DNA of 64,000 bases from Leptasterias polaris (Eukaryota > Echinodermata > Asteroidea > Forcipulatida > Asteriidae), in the NCBI GenBank assembly GCA_037783415.1, contig JAZGTN010000047.1, positions 496,001-560,000 of the forward strand. Direction: 5' to 3'. Below, piece by piece: positions 12,496 to 22,172 of the stretch. Under the pieces are notes generated by a model. That model saw only the letters and a list, made by a program, of their open reading frames with translations, had not been told where the DNA came from and searched no databases. Position 1 is the first letter of the stretch; each line of letters opens with the position of its first letter. The position numbers and the translations under genes were made by a program.

Positions 12496-12707
12496 ATTGA
12501 TAACAATGAAAAAAGACGCCGATTATCATATAAAAGTGAATTACATAACTTGTACATTGGCTTATAAAAACACATTCAGCGCAAACTGATTATAAAACAC
12601 ATTATAGGGTTCTCAGAAATCAATGCATGATCAGAATTATACGTATTATTGTAAAAACGTCTCTGCCGCCCTCTAACGTCAAGAAGTCTCCCATTATAGA
12701 ACTGTCC

Positions 12708-15700
12708 TTATGCAAGCCACATTTTAACCTTTTTAAACCTTTCAATCTTAACGTCATGTCCAATAACGAAGTTATTATGTACAACCACGACATCTTTCCT
12801 TTCCTTCCGCCATTTTTCATTGAAGAAAAGATTACCATTTGGAAAGTTGTTTGAACTTAAGATCTTCAGTTTTAACTCTGGTACTTTTTTCGTAAGGAGT
12901 AATTTACTCATTACTTCTTGGTCGGGAGTAAGCTTTGGATCTGACTTCATGAAATCGATCAAAATTTTTAAGAATTTGATTGTTGTTTTACTTGGTTTGA
13001 AAAACACAAAACCAGCGCAAAAAAACTGGGGGGTATCTTTTGCCAACGCAAAATCAAAATCGTCATCGAAAAATGGGAACGGGTCTTTTAACCAGAACAT
13101 ATCTACATCAGTGAATAAGACATTGTAACCCTGCTCCAAGAAAGCCAAGATGTAGGACTGGCGTTTGTTCACAAATTTCCTATAGTCTTTTGAGTCGAAC
13201 TTTAGAGAGTCTGAGGATGTCTTGCCGGAGTTTGTCTTTAAGATGTGAAGTCCTGCCTCTTTTCTCTTCTCATAGTATTGAGCTGTTAAATCGTCTTCTG
13301 CAACTATGGTGATGTTTGGACAGGTCCTCGTTCGCCTCACGCTCTCCAACCAGTTATCAGTAAAGTCGATAAAAGCTGCATTTACCGTTGTCAAGACAAC
13401 TGTGTTCTTCTTTTTTTGAACATCACTCAAAGTACAAGGTGGAATTATTGGACTCTGCTTTGATTGGTCAATCTTTTGAGAAGCGGAATGTTGATTTTGT
13501 TTCTCAGGTAAAACGTTGACCTTTGGGTTATTTGAGTGGATCCCTTCTGTCACATTCTTCTCGATGATATTCACAACATTTGGGGCATTTTTCGTGATTT
13601 CATGAGGAAGCTTTTGTGCATTTTCTTGATTTGAAGAAGACTCACAGACAGAAAAATGAGAAACTGAAAGAGGGAAAGATCACAGGGAAACATCTTTTGA
13701 AATAAATGTGAGAATTTGCAAGCTGTCGAAGCACAGTTACAGGCACAAAACCTGACTATTTAAAGTTCAACTCTCATTTAATTTAAATGAAGCAATAACA
13801 AATAGACCCATTGCATAACGTGGGACGCTGCTGAGACGCCGAAGCCGTGCGCACGTTTTACCCACCGGCCCAATTTCATAGAGCTGCTGAAGCAGACACT
13901 TTTGCTAACAGAGTTTGTGCTTAGCAAAAATCAGCAGGATACCAGTCAGAAATTGTGCATGTAACATGGTATTTTGGCTGGTAATCTTATTCTGGTAAGC
14001 ATAATTTTGTTGGGCTTAGCTCCATTTTTGTGCTCAAGCAGTTCTATGAAATTGAGCCCAGCTGTCTTTCAATGACCTGCCTCTTTTTGCCTCAGTGAGG
14101 GCGCTATTCGCGAGTGTGACGTCATATGCAAGGGGTCTATAGACAATAATGTTAGTACAGGGTGGTGCACCGAAATGTATTGGTTTATGGAAAAATAAAA
14201 ATAATTTAGGCCTAGGTCTATACTTAGAAAATTATTTAAATTTATTTCATTAAATTTGTTCCATTATTTTGTTTTTATTAAAAATGTTTACATTTCAAAT
14301 GCTATTTGAGTTGTCTATAGTGTTGTGGAGTTCATTGATATGTAAATGTTGTAACACCCCTCTTAGTAAATGTTGGTATCGCCTACATCTTTATAAGTGG
14401 TCACGCCCAGTTGGTTCGACTCAGTTGGCATCGGGGGCGTTGGACCGGACGAGTGTAACCATAGAACTTCAATAAAATGGTGTTAGTTTGTCGTTGCTAA
14501 TTAATTGCTGAGTTTGTGTTTACTTATTTCCTATACGTGTTTCCGGTTTAAGTTGACGTTATAACAAATGGTGGAAAATCCGGGTATATATATTGTGTCC
14601 AGCGCCCCTGCCGGCTGACCTTGCCGATTTCGGTAAGTAACTATTTCTTAAATGGCATCAATTTGATTTTAAATGGTTTGTGTGATATTGTATTGTTATT
14701 TTGGAATTTAGGTATATTGTCTAGGTAGAAAATTTAACGTATTTCTTAAGTGTTATTTATGGAAGACAAACCAGACATGACAAACAAATATGATATGTCC
14801 TCCACCGGAGTTAAATATTCTGGCAGTCCTAATGACGATATCGATGAATTTATGGCAAAATTCGAAACCATAGCAGCTTTGAGAGATTTTACCGATGTTA
14901 AAAAGGTGTTGGCCGTGATTTCTCGGATTGATGGTCATGCCCGTATCTTTTTGGATACTGTTCCTAAAGAATTAAAAACTTCTGTTGAAGATATACAGAA
15001 AATTTTGAAAGATCATTTTCAGGGCGATTCATGGGTGTGGCAGGTTGAAACAAAATTGCTTGAACGAAAACAGATACTTTCTGAATCATTGGATGATTAT
15101 GCCACAGATGTTATGCGCATGTGCCGACAGATCAAGAAATCAAGTGACGAATGCCTTTCTATATTTGTTCGTGGTTTGCTGCCGGAATTGCGAGCCTTTG
15201 TGTTTTCAAAGCAGCCCAAATCTTTTCACGATGCTTTAGACTACGCTAGGCTTGGTGTTTCCGTACAGCAAACCGCACAAGAGAGTACATGTAAGTCTAA
15301 ACAATCTGTGCCTGAACGGAATGATCAAAATACCGGTGTCTTTGTAAACGCTATTCATGCATCATTAGATTCATTGAAAGACACGGTTAACTCTATGGCA
15401 GGTAGACTAGAGAGATTGGAACAGTGTGTAGAACTGGGACAACAAAAACAGTACACTAGGTGGCCCATTCTTACTGCACTTTCTAATATGGAGGCATCGA
15501 CTGTTGCCCGTATGTTTTTCGATAAGGTAATATGTGAACATGGTTGTCCGAAAACTCTGCTCAGTGACAGAGGAACGAACTTTCTTAGCAAAATTGTTAT
15601 GGAAGTTTGTCGTATAATGCAAACTCAAAAACTGAACACTAGTGCCTATCACCCTGCATGTAACGCTATTCAGGAGAGATTCAATTCGGTCATTTTAGAC

Positions 15701-17324
15701 ACTATCTCCCATTATGTGAATGAGTTTCACAATAATTGGGATGAGTATCTTGGAGTAGTTCAATTTGCTTACAGAACTACTCCTGCTGAAAACTCAGTGG
15801 GATATAGCCCGTTTTTTCTGTTGTACGGGAGAGAGGCTAGGTTGCCTTTGGAGGTAACACTATCCCAGTATAATCACCCTGACAAATCTGTCAGAGATCA
15901 CCTTCATCAGCTAATTTCACAACTAGAGATTTTTCGTGGTGTATCTAAAAAATGTGCTGAAATGAATCAAATCAAAATGAAGACCTATTTTGACAAAGCA
16001 ACTCAAGACGTAGAGTATCAAGTTGGTGATACTGTTTGGATTTATATCCCGGTGGTACAAAAGGGACTTTCTCGCAAATTGGCAAAGTTTTGGGCTGGAC
16101 CTTATCTCTTAGTAGAGCAGACGGGCCCTGTAAATTTTCGAGTTAGAAATCTGGAAAATAATAAGCTACTTTCGACACCGGTTCACGTTAATCGTATGAA
16201 ATTTGCTTACAATAGATTTGTACGTCCAGGTAATGATATCACACCAAGTGACCTAGAACAGAATATTTCTTTGCCAATATTGTCTGACGAAGACTGTCCA
16301 GAAGATATTTTTGTTCCACTTAAGTCCAAACAGGAGTTGAGTCAGCAAGCTTCCCCAGCTTCTATTGTACCTGGAATACCTACCATTCCAGTAGAACAAA
16401 CTAAGGAATATGAAATAGCGTGTATACTGCGGGGTAGATACAAGAATAAACGTCTGGAATACTTGATTAAATGGAAAGGATTTTCTGATAACGAAGATAC
16501 ATGGGAACCAGAAACAAACCTAAACGAGGCGGCTTTAGAGTATTTGAAAAACAATTCAGTAAGAATCACAGGAAAATTATAATTTGTAAAAGGTGAGGTA
16601 TTTTTGAAAGTTTATTGTGTATTTATGTATACCTATTCTGATTGTACGCTGTAGATGCCATTTAGAAATAGTGTAATCTTGTTTGTATATAATTTGGGGA
16701 TAATGTAATTAATGGGTATTTCCTCAAATGTTGTCATATTGCCGGCAATAACCATCGGAGTTCGGACGATGAGGGATTGGGATCTCGTGGCCTGGCCAGC
16801 CCGCGGACAACAAGATCTTCCACAAGGATCACCATCTCTTCTTCGTGTGGACAAGATTGACGATGGTAGACAGCGAATTTAACAAGAGGAATCAACTGCA
16901 AGTTTTGTTAAATTGTAATTAAATTGCCAGGAGCCAGTTTTATTTTGGGGTGGCGTATGTTGTGGAGTTCATTGATATGTAAATGTTGTAACACCCCTCT
17001 TAGTAAATGTTGGTATCGCCTACATCTTTATAAGTGGTCACGCCCAGTTGGTTCGACTCAGTTGGCATCGGGGGCGTTGGACCGGACGAGTGTAACCATA
17101 GAACTTCAATAAAATGGTGTTAGTTTGTCGTTGCTAATTAATTGCTGAGTTTGTGTTTACTTATTTCCTATACGTGTTTCCGGTTTAAGTTGACGTTATA
17201 ACAATAGTCTTGGCAATTAAAATTAAACGGTCCCTAATTGATACTTACATTTGCATGTGCCTATGAGATACAGTGCCAAAAAAGACACCGAAACCAGGAA
17301 GCACATCAGCCTCGGTTTGAACAT
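12708..17324 (-). CDS. type II membrane glycosyltransferase, nucleotide-diphospho-sugar transferase (GT77-like) family
   Basis: Two coding exons on the minus strand: 17324-17249 (ATG at 17324; 76 nt) and 13663-12708. The donor is GTAAGT just below 17249 and the acceptor is CTTTCAG before 13663. Spliced length is 1032 nt, 343 aa, with phase kept. Residues 1-25 give a short basic start and a hydrophobic stretch (about 6-22), a signal anchor typical of Golgi type II enzymes. A polar stem follows to about residue 105. The catalytic domain then has a strand NTVVLTTVN and the metal/nucleotide-binding DVD at about 211-213 within LFTDVDMFWLKDP, the DxD motif of this family. The acceptor substrate cannot be read from sequence. 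A CAG acceptor one base before the ATG implies an upstream 5' UTR exon that I could not place. Intron 1 holds a whole LTR retrotransposon and nested MITEs, so long ORFs inside it are not host exons. Confidence 0.85.
13802..14140 (+). mobile_element. MITE-4 copy 1, interrupted by MITE-3
   Basis: Ends ATAGACCCATTGCATAACG and TGACGTCATATGCAAGGGGTCTAT. The same sequence without the interruption is seen at 30833-30966 and, inverted, at 62024-62153. The insertion lies after CACGTTTTACCCACC and before AGCTGTC. The element lies in intron 1 of the glycosyltransferase gene. Confidence 0.8.
13867..14059 (-). mobile_element. MITE-3 copy 1, nested in MITE-4
   Basis: Inverted termini GGCCCAATTTCATAGAGCTG and complementary CAGTTCTATGAAATTGAGCCC, 193 bp. 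It matches 34203-34395 and 40394-40581. Inner arms contain AAGCA/TGCTTA repeats so the element folds back. Confidence 0.85.
14321..14566 (+). repeat. 5' LTR
   Basis: 246 bp, TGTTGTGGAG to CGTTATAACA. It holds a TATA-like TATAAG at 14392 and an AATAAA polyadenylation signal at 14471. The ORF over it (14269-14475) is repeated in the 3' LTR and is not a gene. Confidence 0.95.
14759..16582 (+). CDS. Gag fused in frame to truncated integrase with chromodomain
   Basis: 607 aa from ATG at 14759; the frame opens slightly upstream at 14750 but has no earlier ATG. Residues about 20-175 resemble the Ty3/Gypsy Gag capsid region and about 195-225 are a likely coiled coil. At about residue 232 (nt ~15452) the frame enters the integrase core abruptly at YTRWP. 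The second Asp (in LLSDRGTNF, ~270) and the Glu (in QERFN, ~306) are present with the canonical 35-residue spacing. The first catalytic Asp, the HHCC zinc finger, the Gag CCHC knuckle, protease, reverse transcriptase and RNase H are all absent. An SH3-like integrase C-terminal region follows, then a chromodomain (about 545-595, with YLIKWKGF and DTWEPE). The frame is open throughout with no stop or frameshift. The protein cannot act as a full integrase; it may be packaged by or interfere with an autonomous relative, which is inference. Confidence 0.93.
   Translation: MEDKPDMTNKYDMSSTGVKYSGSPNDDIDEFMAKFETIAALRDFTDVKKVLAVISRIDGHARIFLDTVPKELKTSVEDIQKILKDHFQGDSWVWQVETKLLERKQILSESLDDYATDVMRMCRQIKKSSDECLSIFVRGLLPELRAFVFSKQPKSFHDALDYARLGVSVQQTAQESTCKSKQSVPERNDQNTGVFVNAIHASLDSLKDTVNSMAGRLERLEQCVELGQQKQYTRWPILTALSNMEASTVARMFFDKVICEHGCPKTLLSDRGTNFLSKIVMEVCRIMQTQKLNTSAYHPACNAIQERFNSVILDTISHYVNEFHNNWDEYLGVVQFAYRTTPAENSVGYSPFFLLYGREARLPLEVTLSQYNHPDKSVRDHLHQLISQLEIFRGVSKKCAEMNQIKMKTYFDKATQDVEYQVGDTVWIYIPVVQKGLSRKLAKFWAGPYLLVEQTGPVNFRVRNLENNKLLSTPVHVNRMKFAYNRFVRPGNDITPSDLEQNISLPILSDEDCPEDIFVPLKSKQELSQQASPASIVPGIPTIPVEQTKEYEIACILRGRYKNKRLEYLIKWKGFSDNEDTWEPETNLNEAALEYLKNNSVRITGKL
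16958..17203 (+). repeat. 3' LTR
   Basis: Identical to the 5' LTR over all 246 bp. A 375 bp non-coding segment separates the ORF stop from it. It is followed by the target duplication ATAG. Confidence 0.95.
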
Positions 17325-17476
17325 CCTGTAAACAAGAAACAAGTTTTTATTTTCACCTGGCTATTGTTGATAACAAGGACGTTGTGTGGGGCGTACAATG
17401 AAAGTGCAAGACCATCATAGCTTAAAGCGCACAATATTATTGCAATTTTTACAAAAACAACTGTTTCTAAACAGTT

Positions 17477-17704
17477 ATAGATAGTTCCCAGTAGACGCCA
17501 TCTTTACGGGCAAATCGCATTTTGGCTTGCAGGCGCGTCAAGCGCTCAAATTATTAACGCAGCCGCGTCATTCACTAACCAATCATGCAATGAGTTTTGT
17601 GAAATGTGCGCGTGCTGCACGCCGTTCTCACGCGTAACGCATGACTGTGTGTTCCAAATTGCCCGTAAAGATGGCCGACCTACGTCATACTGCAACCTAT
17701 CTAT
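17477..17704 (+). mobile_element. MITE-2 copy 1
   Basis: 228 bp from ATAGATAGTTCCCAGTAGAC to CTGCAACCTATCTAT. Inner inverted blocks GCCATCTTTACGGGCAA and TTGCCCGTAAAGATGGC pair. It contains AACCAATCA, a strong CCAAT box. Other copies: 20515-20742, 36086-36311 (inverted), 50522-50755. Confidence 0.9.
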
Positions 17705-17744
17705 TGTTGGTGGTTAAAATTATTTTATATTATTAGATTATTCA

Positions 17745-18395
17745 AATCTTTATTGTCCAATCTTCAAAAAGGTAAAAATGGAAAATTTACACGTCTAAAA
17801 TGTAATAAAGCTCCAGAACAGAGGACAGTAAAAATCTTAAACAAAGAAATATAGGAAAAGAAGTTAAGACAACATAAATATTTTGTGCAGTACACCAACA
17901 TATATTGGCAAGGGAAAAACACCTCAAATCACAGCCCCGCACCCCCCCCCCCCCCCCCAACAAACATCGTAAATGGAGACACGACAAACTTAAAACATTC
18001 AAAAGCTATTGAAAAACTGATTGAAATACATTGAGAGGTAATACCCAGATCAAAAACAACACACTCGCACTGTCCAGTCACCAGCCCCCACCCCAGCCAC
18101 ATGATGAGTAAAACAATCAAATGAATTCATTAAAAACTCTAACAGAGAATGGAACAAAGGAATTAAGATAGCGAGTTGTTCTACAATGGAGACTACGACG
18201 TCTCTTTCCTGATGACCTCATGAAACAATAGTGATGGTACAAAGGGTGGTCGTTATTTTTCATTATTTCTCCAGCTTTTGTTAAAACACACTTGAGATGT
18301 TTGTCGGCATAAGTCTAGTTGCTCACCGAATATTTTACCAGCTTGGTTAGCTATTCTTTGTAATTTTAACATATCTGCTTTCCTTTAACTTTGAA
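17745..18395 (-). mobile_element. LINE 3' end, degenerate reverse-transcriptase C-terminus
   Basis: Minus-strand translation gives LQRIANQAGKIFGEQLDL, then after a frameshift NNDHPLYHHYC and SSGKRRRSLHCRTTR, then NSFVPFSVRVFNEF before a stop. This order is typical of the RT C-terminal tail of non-LTR elements. The 3' UTR runs to about 17745 with a poly-C run at 17942-17958. Frameshifts and truncation show it is dead. Confidence 0.75.
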
Positions 18396-19030
18396 ACCAT
18401 ACAAAACAACCATAGGCCTACAGAATGACACTTTCAATTACCAAATGTTTCATGAAATTGTTTTTTATAGAAATCAACTTTACCTTATCGTCATTGTTTT
18501 CAGCTAGGTTGTCAGTCACCACAATCGAAATATCTTTTATAGCTGTATCGCGAATCTGAATAATGTAAAAAAAAAAAAAAAAAAAAACAATAGCAAAGGG
18601 TAAAATTTAATATGCTATCAAAAAAGTCACTTTGTCTTATTTGTTAAATGTTAGTCAAATAAGGTCACACATCGTCAACTGTCTGTACACTCCACATCAT
18701 TACATCAACCCAAAGCACACACCTTCCAATTATGTATAGATTGCAAAAATCCACATTGTGGTTCAGGAGTTATGATTTTTTCAAATATTAAATTTCATCT
18801 TCCTGTTTGTTCCAGAAGTCAAGGGCAAACGGGGTCGCATTCTGTGTACCTTTTCTTTTGGTCAAGTAAACAAACAAAAATGTTCTCGTCCGGACTTTTT
18901 CCAAAAAGGAGGAGGCAGGGCGTTACTATTTTTCAATTTTTAGCTATTTTTTCCAAGATGGCCGCCACGCTAAATATGGCTGGCCAAGGTATATTTATTC
19001 ATAGGCAAAACAAATGATTTGTAAGACCAT

Positions 19031-19391
19031 TCACTGCAGAATCGCAGTACCATCACCTTCGACAACATTTGCTGTCCGCTCTGAAAAGAACGCCCAGGAT
19101 TTGGTGCCAAGACACTGATGATAATACATTAATGAGAAAGTTGGGAATTCTTGAGGCAAAGCTGCTATTTTGGCCCATCTAATTGGATTCAGGAGATTCA
19201 AAATATCAGAGATGCCACTCGGTTTAAAAAAAAAATAATATGATTTCAGCTTTAAATCTTCAAAAAAATCTGATTTAAGATTTTTTTCCCCCCCATTTTT
19301 AAAAACATTTGTTTTGAAAATAGTAGGCCTAAATAGTATAAAAAAAGGAGGCGGCGGCCAAAAAGGAGGCGGGCGGGGACGAGAAACCATT
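19031..19391 (-). repeat. interspersed repeat with conserved frame, copy 1
   Basis: It is the inverted, diverged counterpart of 23604-24009. On the minus strand it keeps a 119-codon frame ending with residues AFFSERTANVVEGDGTAIL. The other copy keeps AFFSDRAATVVEGHGAAIL, so most differences look conservative. The G-rich start (AAGGAGGCGG) also recurs near 18905 and 29900. Family unknown. Confidence 0.6.
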
Positions 19392-19502
19392 TTGGTTTTT
19401 TACTTGTGACATACTTTTCCAACTATGTAGGCCTATAGATTGTAAAACTCCAATGTGTGGTTCAGAAGTTTCAAATTCCGGTTTGAACAGAACAAAAACA
19501 AG

Positions 19503-19677
19503 AGGTGTTCGTTATTTGCACGAACACCTAAAAAACATTACAATAACAATAGGTTTTCGGCTGATAGCCGAACACCCCAAAACATTACAATAACAGTACG
19601 TTTTCGGCAGATAGCCAAACACCCCAAAAACAGAACAATTTCAAAGAGGTGTTCGTGCACATATTGCACGAACACCT
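19503..19677. repeat. cluster of four short hairpins
   Basis: Hairpin 1 (19503-19529): AGGTGTTCGT stem, 7-base loop. Hairpin 2 (19551-19577): GGTTTTCGGCT stem with one mismatch, 3-base loop. Hairpin 3 (19599-19624): a decayed copy of hairpin 2, offset by a 48 bp direct repeat. Hairpin 4 (19647-19677): perfect 13 bp stem AGGTGTTCGTGCA, 5-base loop. The outer two share the AGGTGTTCG arm. Function unknown. Confidence 0.8.
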
Positions 19678-20000
19678 AAATATGTAATCAAAATAGTCAC
19701 TTTTTCCTATTTTGCCTCCCACGCTTCAAATGTTAGTCAAATTAGGTCATACATCGTCAACTGTCTGCACACTCCACATCATTACCTCGCCCCAAAGCAC
19801 ATACCTTCCATTGCAGAAGGCAAGCATCATTAACGCGTACCTTGTACAAATTAGTATTTCCCACGACTAGATGTTTGCTTTTGACGTGATTTTGACGGCA
19901 AATTATGCACTAAAAATATTGATTAAGTATAGTGTACACCGAGTACAAATGGCTTTCCCCCCAAAACACGACAATTACTGACATAAGATTTAATGCGAGT

Positions 20001-20134
20001 GGGGAAATTGTCCGTATCCTGCCACCACTTTTTCATTCGTTATAAAATAAAACAGTATCTAATTTACTCAACTGAGATATTCCTTTTGGTTAAAATGAGT
20101 GAAAAGGTTGTGGCAGGATACGGACATTTTTCCC
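20001..20134. mobile_element. palindromic MITE
   Basis: The arms GGGAAATTGTCCGTATCCTG and its near-complement at the right (CAGGATACGGACATTTTTCCC) extend about 40 bp with few mismatches. The 72-codon ORF over it is an artefact of the arms. Confidence 0.75.
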
Positions 20135-20514
20135 GTCGTGGCTCTGATCAGGCGTTTAACAGTAGTCTTACCGTCAAAACCATAACACAAAATGGTCCTG
20201 CTGGTAGTTGATAAAATCTTGGTATATCTTGCAAAGTAACCAAACATTTAGATTTAAGCCTCTAGGCTCTAGCTTACCTCCACTTCAAAATGTTCCCGTC
20301 AGTAGTTGGTATCACCCGTTAATGTTACTCAGTTTGTATAGTAATTAATTCAGTAGGCCTAGCTGTGCTTATAAATGACGAGACGAGGATCTACATGGTA
20401 TGTGTACATGTACAGGTACCTTGAATGTTTATCCACACGTATGCACTATACTTGAGTGATTTCGTACAAAAGATACCGCAGCGCATCAGACTGTAGTGCT
20501 TTGTTGCTCTGCCC

Positions 20515-20742
20515 ATAGATAGTTCCCAGTAGACGCCATCTTTACGGGCAAATCGCATTTTGGCTTGCAGGCGCGTCAAGCGCTCAAATTATTAACGCAG
20601 CCGCGTCGTTCACTAACCAATCACGCAATGAGTTTGGTGAAATGTGCGCGTCCTGCACGCCGTTCTCACGCGCAACGCATGACTGTTTGTTCCAAATTGC
20701 CCGTAAAGATGGCCGACTTACGTCATACTGCAACCTATCTAT
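20515..20742 (+). mobile_element. MITE-2 copy 2
   Basis: 228 bp, same ends, length and orientation as copy 1 with few differences. It includes AACCAATCA and the paired TTTACGGGCAA / TTGCCCGTAAA blocks. Confidence 0.9.
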
Positions 20743-21140
20743 AGAGAAAGGTCTGCCAGTGACTAGTTTTACACGAAAAAGGTTTTGACTGCGGCCATGC
20801 TTGGAAGTTTGTACTGCCTTGATGCCAAGACAAACAGTTTCATCCTGCAATGATTTCCTCACATGTAAGCGTTAAAATTTAGTCAGGTTGCAAGGTCACA
20901 CATCTGAAACAAAAACAACATCTTTGTCTCCGTTCAATGGTGATCGATCGAGTAGCGTTCATAAAAATCCAAGTCAAATCAAAATGGAACCAGAACATTT
21001 CCTCTCAGCCTCGTTATGGTTACATCGATTTGCACAATATCCCTATGAGTAACCATAGCCGCATCGCCCAGAAACCAAAGCAAAAGTTTGAGCCCAGAGA
21101 GGGCGAGCAAACTCCTTTATAGATGGATTGAAATACGCGT

Positions 21141-21261
21141 CATTGACCGCCATCTTTGATGAATTGTGCACGCGTGAAGAGCTATCATTGGCTGAGAGTC
21201 GTGCGTAGCGCGTACACGCGTGCACTTTTCCATTGTTTTACACCAAAGATGGCGGTCAATG
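21141..21261. mobile_element. foldback element with 18 bp perfect arms
   Basis: CATTGACCGCCATCTTTG at the left and its exact complement at the right. Between them are the reverse CCAAT box ATTGGCT and a block shared with 3570-3645. Confidence 0.7.
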
Positions 21262-21796
21262 TAATTGTAGGCCCTCAAAATATTCTCTATTAGACAGATT
21301 TGAGAGCCCAATAAAAGGGTAACAGTGTAACAAAATCTTTGCGATTGTGACCTGGGGTTGTTTACTTCCAACTTGGGGTATTTTAGATGACATAGGGCCT
21401 AAAACAAATGGTCCTATTTGCCGAAAGGTGTAGGGACATTTTTCAAGATTGATGCTCGGACGCTCAGAAAATTACACCGGTGCAGTGGTGTTTGTATTTT
21501 TGGATGGGGAATAATTAACTCGACATGCCTTGTGCCTATACCCGAATCAAATTGAGCAGATAATAAAAGTTCAAGAGTCATTTAATGATTTTCCCTTTAC
21601 TGTGAAAAGCTGCGAGACTTTTAAGTATTTTTTGTGTATTTTGGAATATTTAGCATTTCTCACTATAAGCTATGAGGGTTGATTTGGTTGGGTGCACCCT
21701 TACAGGTCTGTAGCTGGTTTCCTTGCGATGTGGAATATTGCGAGTGAGGCTTGTTGAGGCAAAACGAGCAAAATGCTTATTAATGGGAAGATTACT

Positions 21797-22172
21797 CTTA
21801 AAATTAATGGCAATAAAAACGTATTGGTTTTATAAGAAGCCTTGAGCAGCAGCTTTAGATAATATAAAGCATTTTAAAACATTTCAGTTCAAAGTTTTGT
21901 GGTTATGTAAAAGATATAAGTTTTTATGCCCCTAAAATTTGAATCTGAGAAGCGTCTCTGTCAGAAACGCTTCTCATATTGTGTATTCCTATTAGGGATT
22001 ATTCTTCCTGCGTGGACATATTCGCTCCAGATTTTCGGCGATATCTCTAAAAAACGCAACCACCTTTTGAAATGCTATTTTCACAGGTTATTTGTATAAT
22101 ATATCTACATTTGTATAGGATTAAAACAATCGAACTGTTCCAAAAAGTAAGGGTCTACTTTGCCTTTAACTC
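21797..22172 (+). mobile_element. R1-family element, diverged
   Basis: Starts near GATTACTCTTAAAATTAATG and ends GTCTACTTTGCCTTTAAC. The closest relatives here are 49306-49652 and 27783-27990. It contains a hairpin around GAGAAGCGTCTCTGTCAGAA. Confidence 0.55.

Larger units (their letters stand above)
14321..17203 (+). mobile_element. young, internally deleted Ty3/Gypsy chromovirus LTR retrotransposon
   Basis: The two 246 bp LTRs are identical base for base, begin TG and end CA, and the whole is flanked by a 4 bp duplication ATAG (14317-14320 and 17204-17207). A possible primer-binding site starting TGG lies at 14569, three bases inside the 5' LTR; the polypurine tract is weak. The interior has a single ORF (14759-16582). 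Total length 2883 bp is well short of the roughly 5 kb usual for autonomous relatives. It is antisense to the host glycosyltransferase gene, in intron 1, and its 3' end is about 45 bp from the exon 1 donor. Confidence 0.95.
18600..19825. repeat. local duplication pair (18600-18775 and 19425-19825)
   Basis: The block around AGGTCACACATCGTCAACTG at 18660-18745 recurs at 19737-19815 (AGGTCATACATCGTCAACTG), and the neighbouring block TTGTGGTTCAGGAGTT at 18755 recurs as TGTGGTTCAGAAGTT near 19455. In the second location the order is changed and the hairpin cluster lies between the two blocks. Confidence 0.6.

Noticed and set aside
12627..13128. Plus-strand ORFs over the glycosyltransferase exon
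   Set aside because: They are antisense shadows of the well-supported minus-strand coding exon.
14269..14475. ORF before the Gag-integrase gene
   Set aside because: It lies mostly in the LTR and recurs in the 3' LTR, so it is a property of the repeat.
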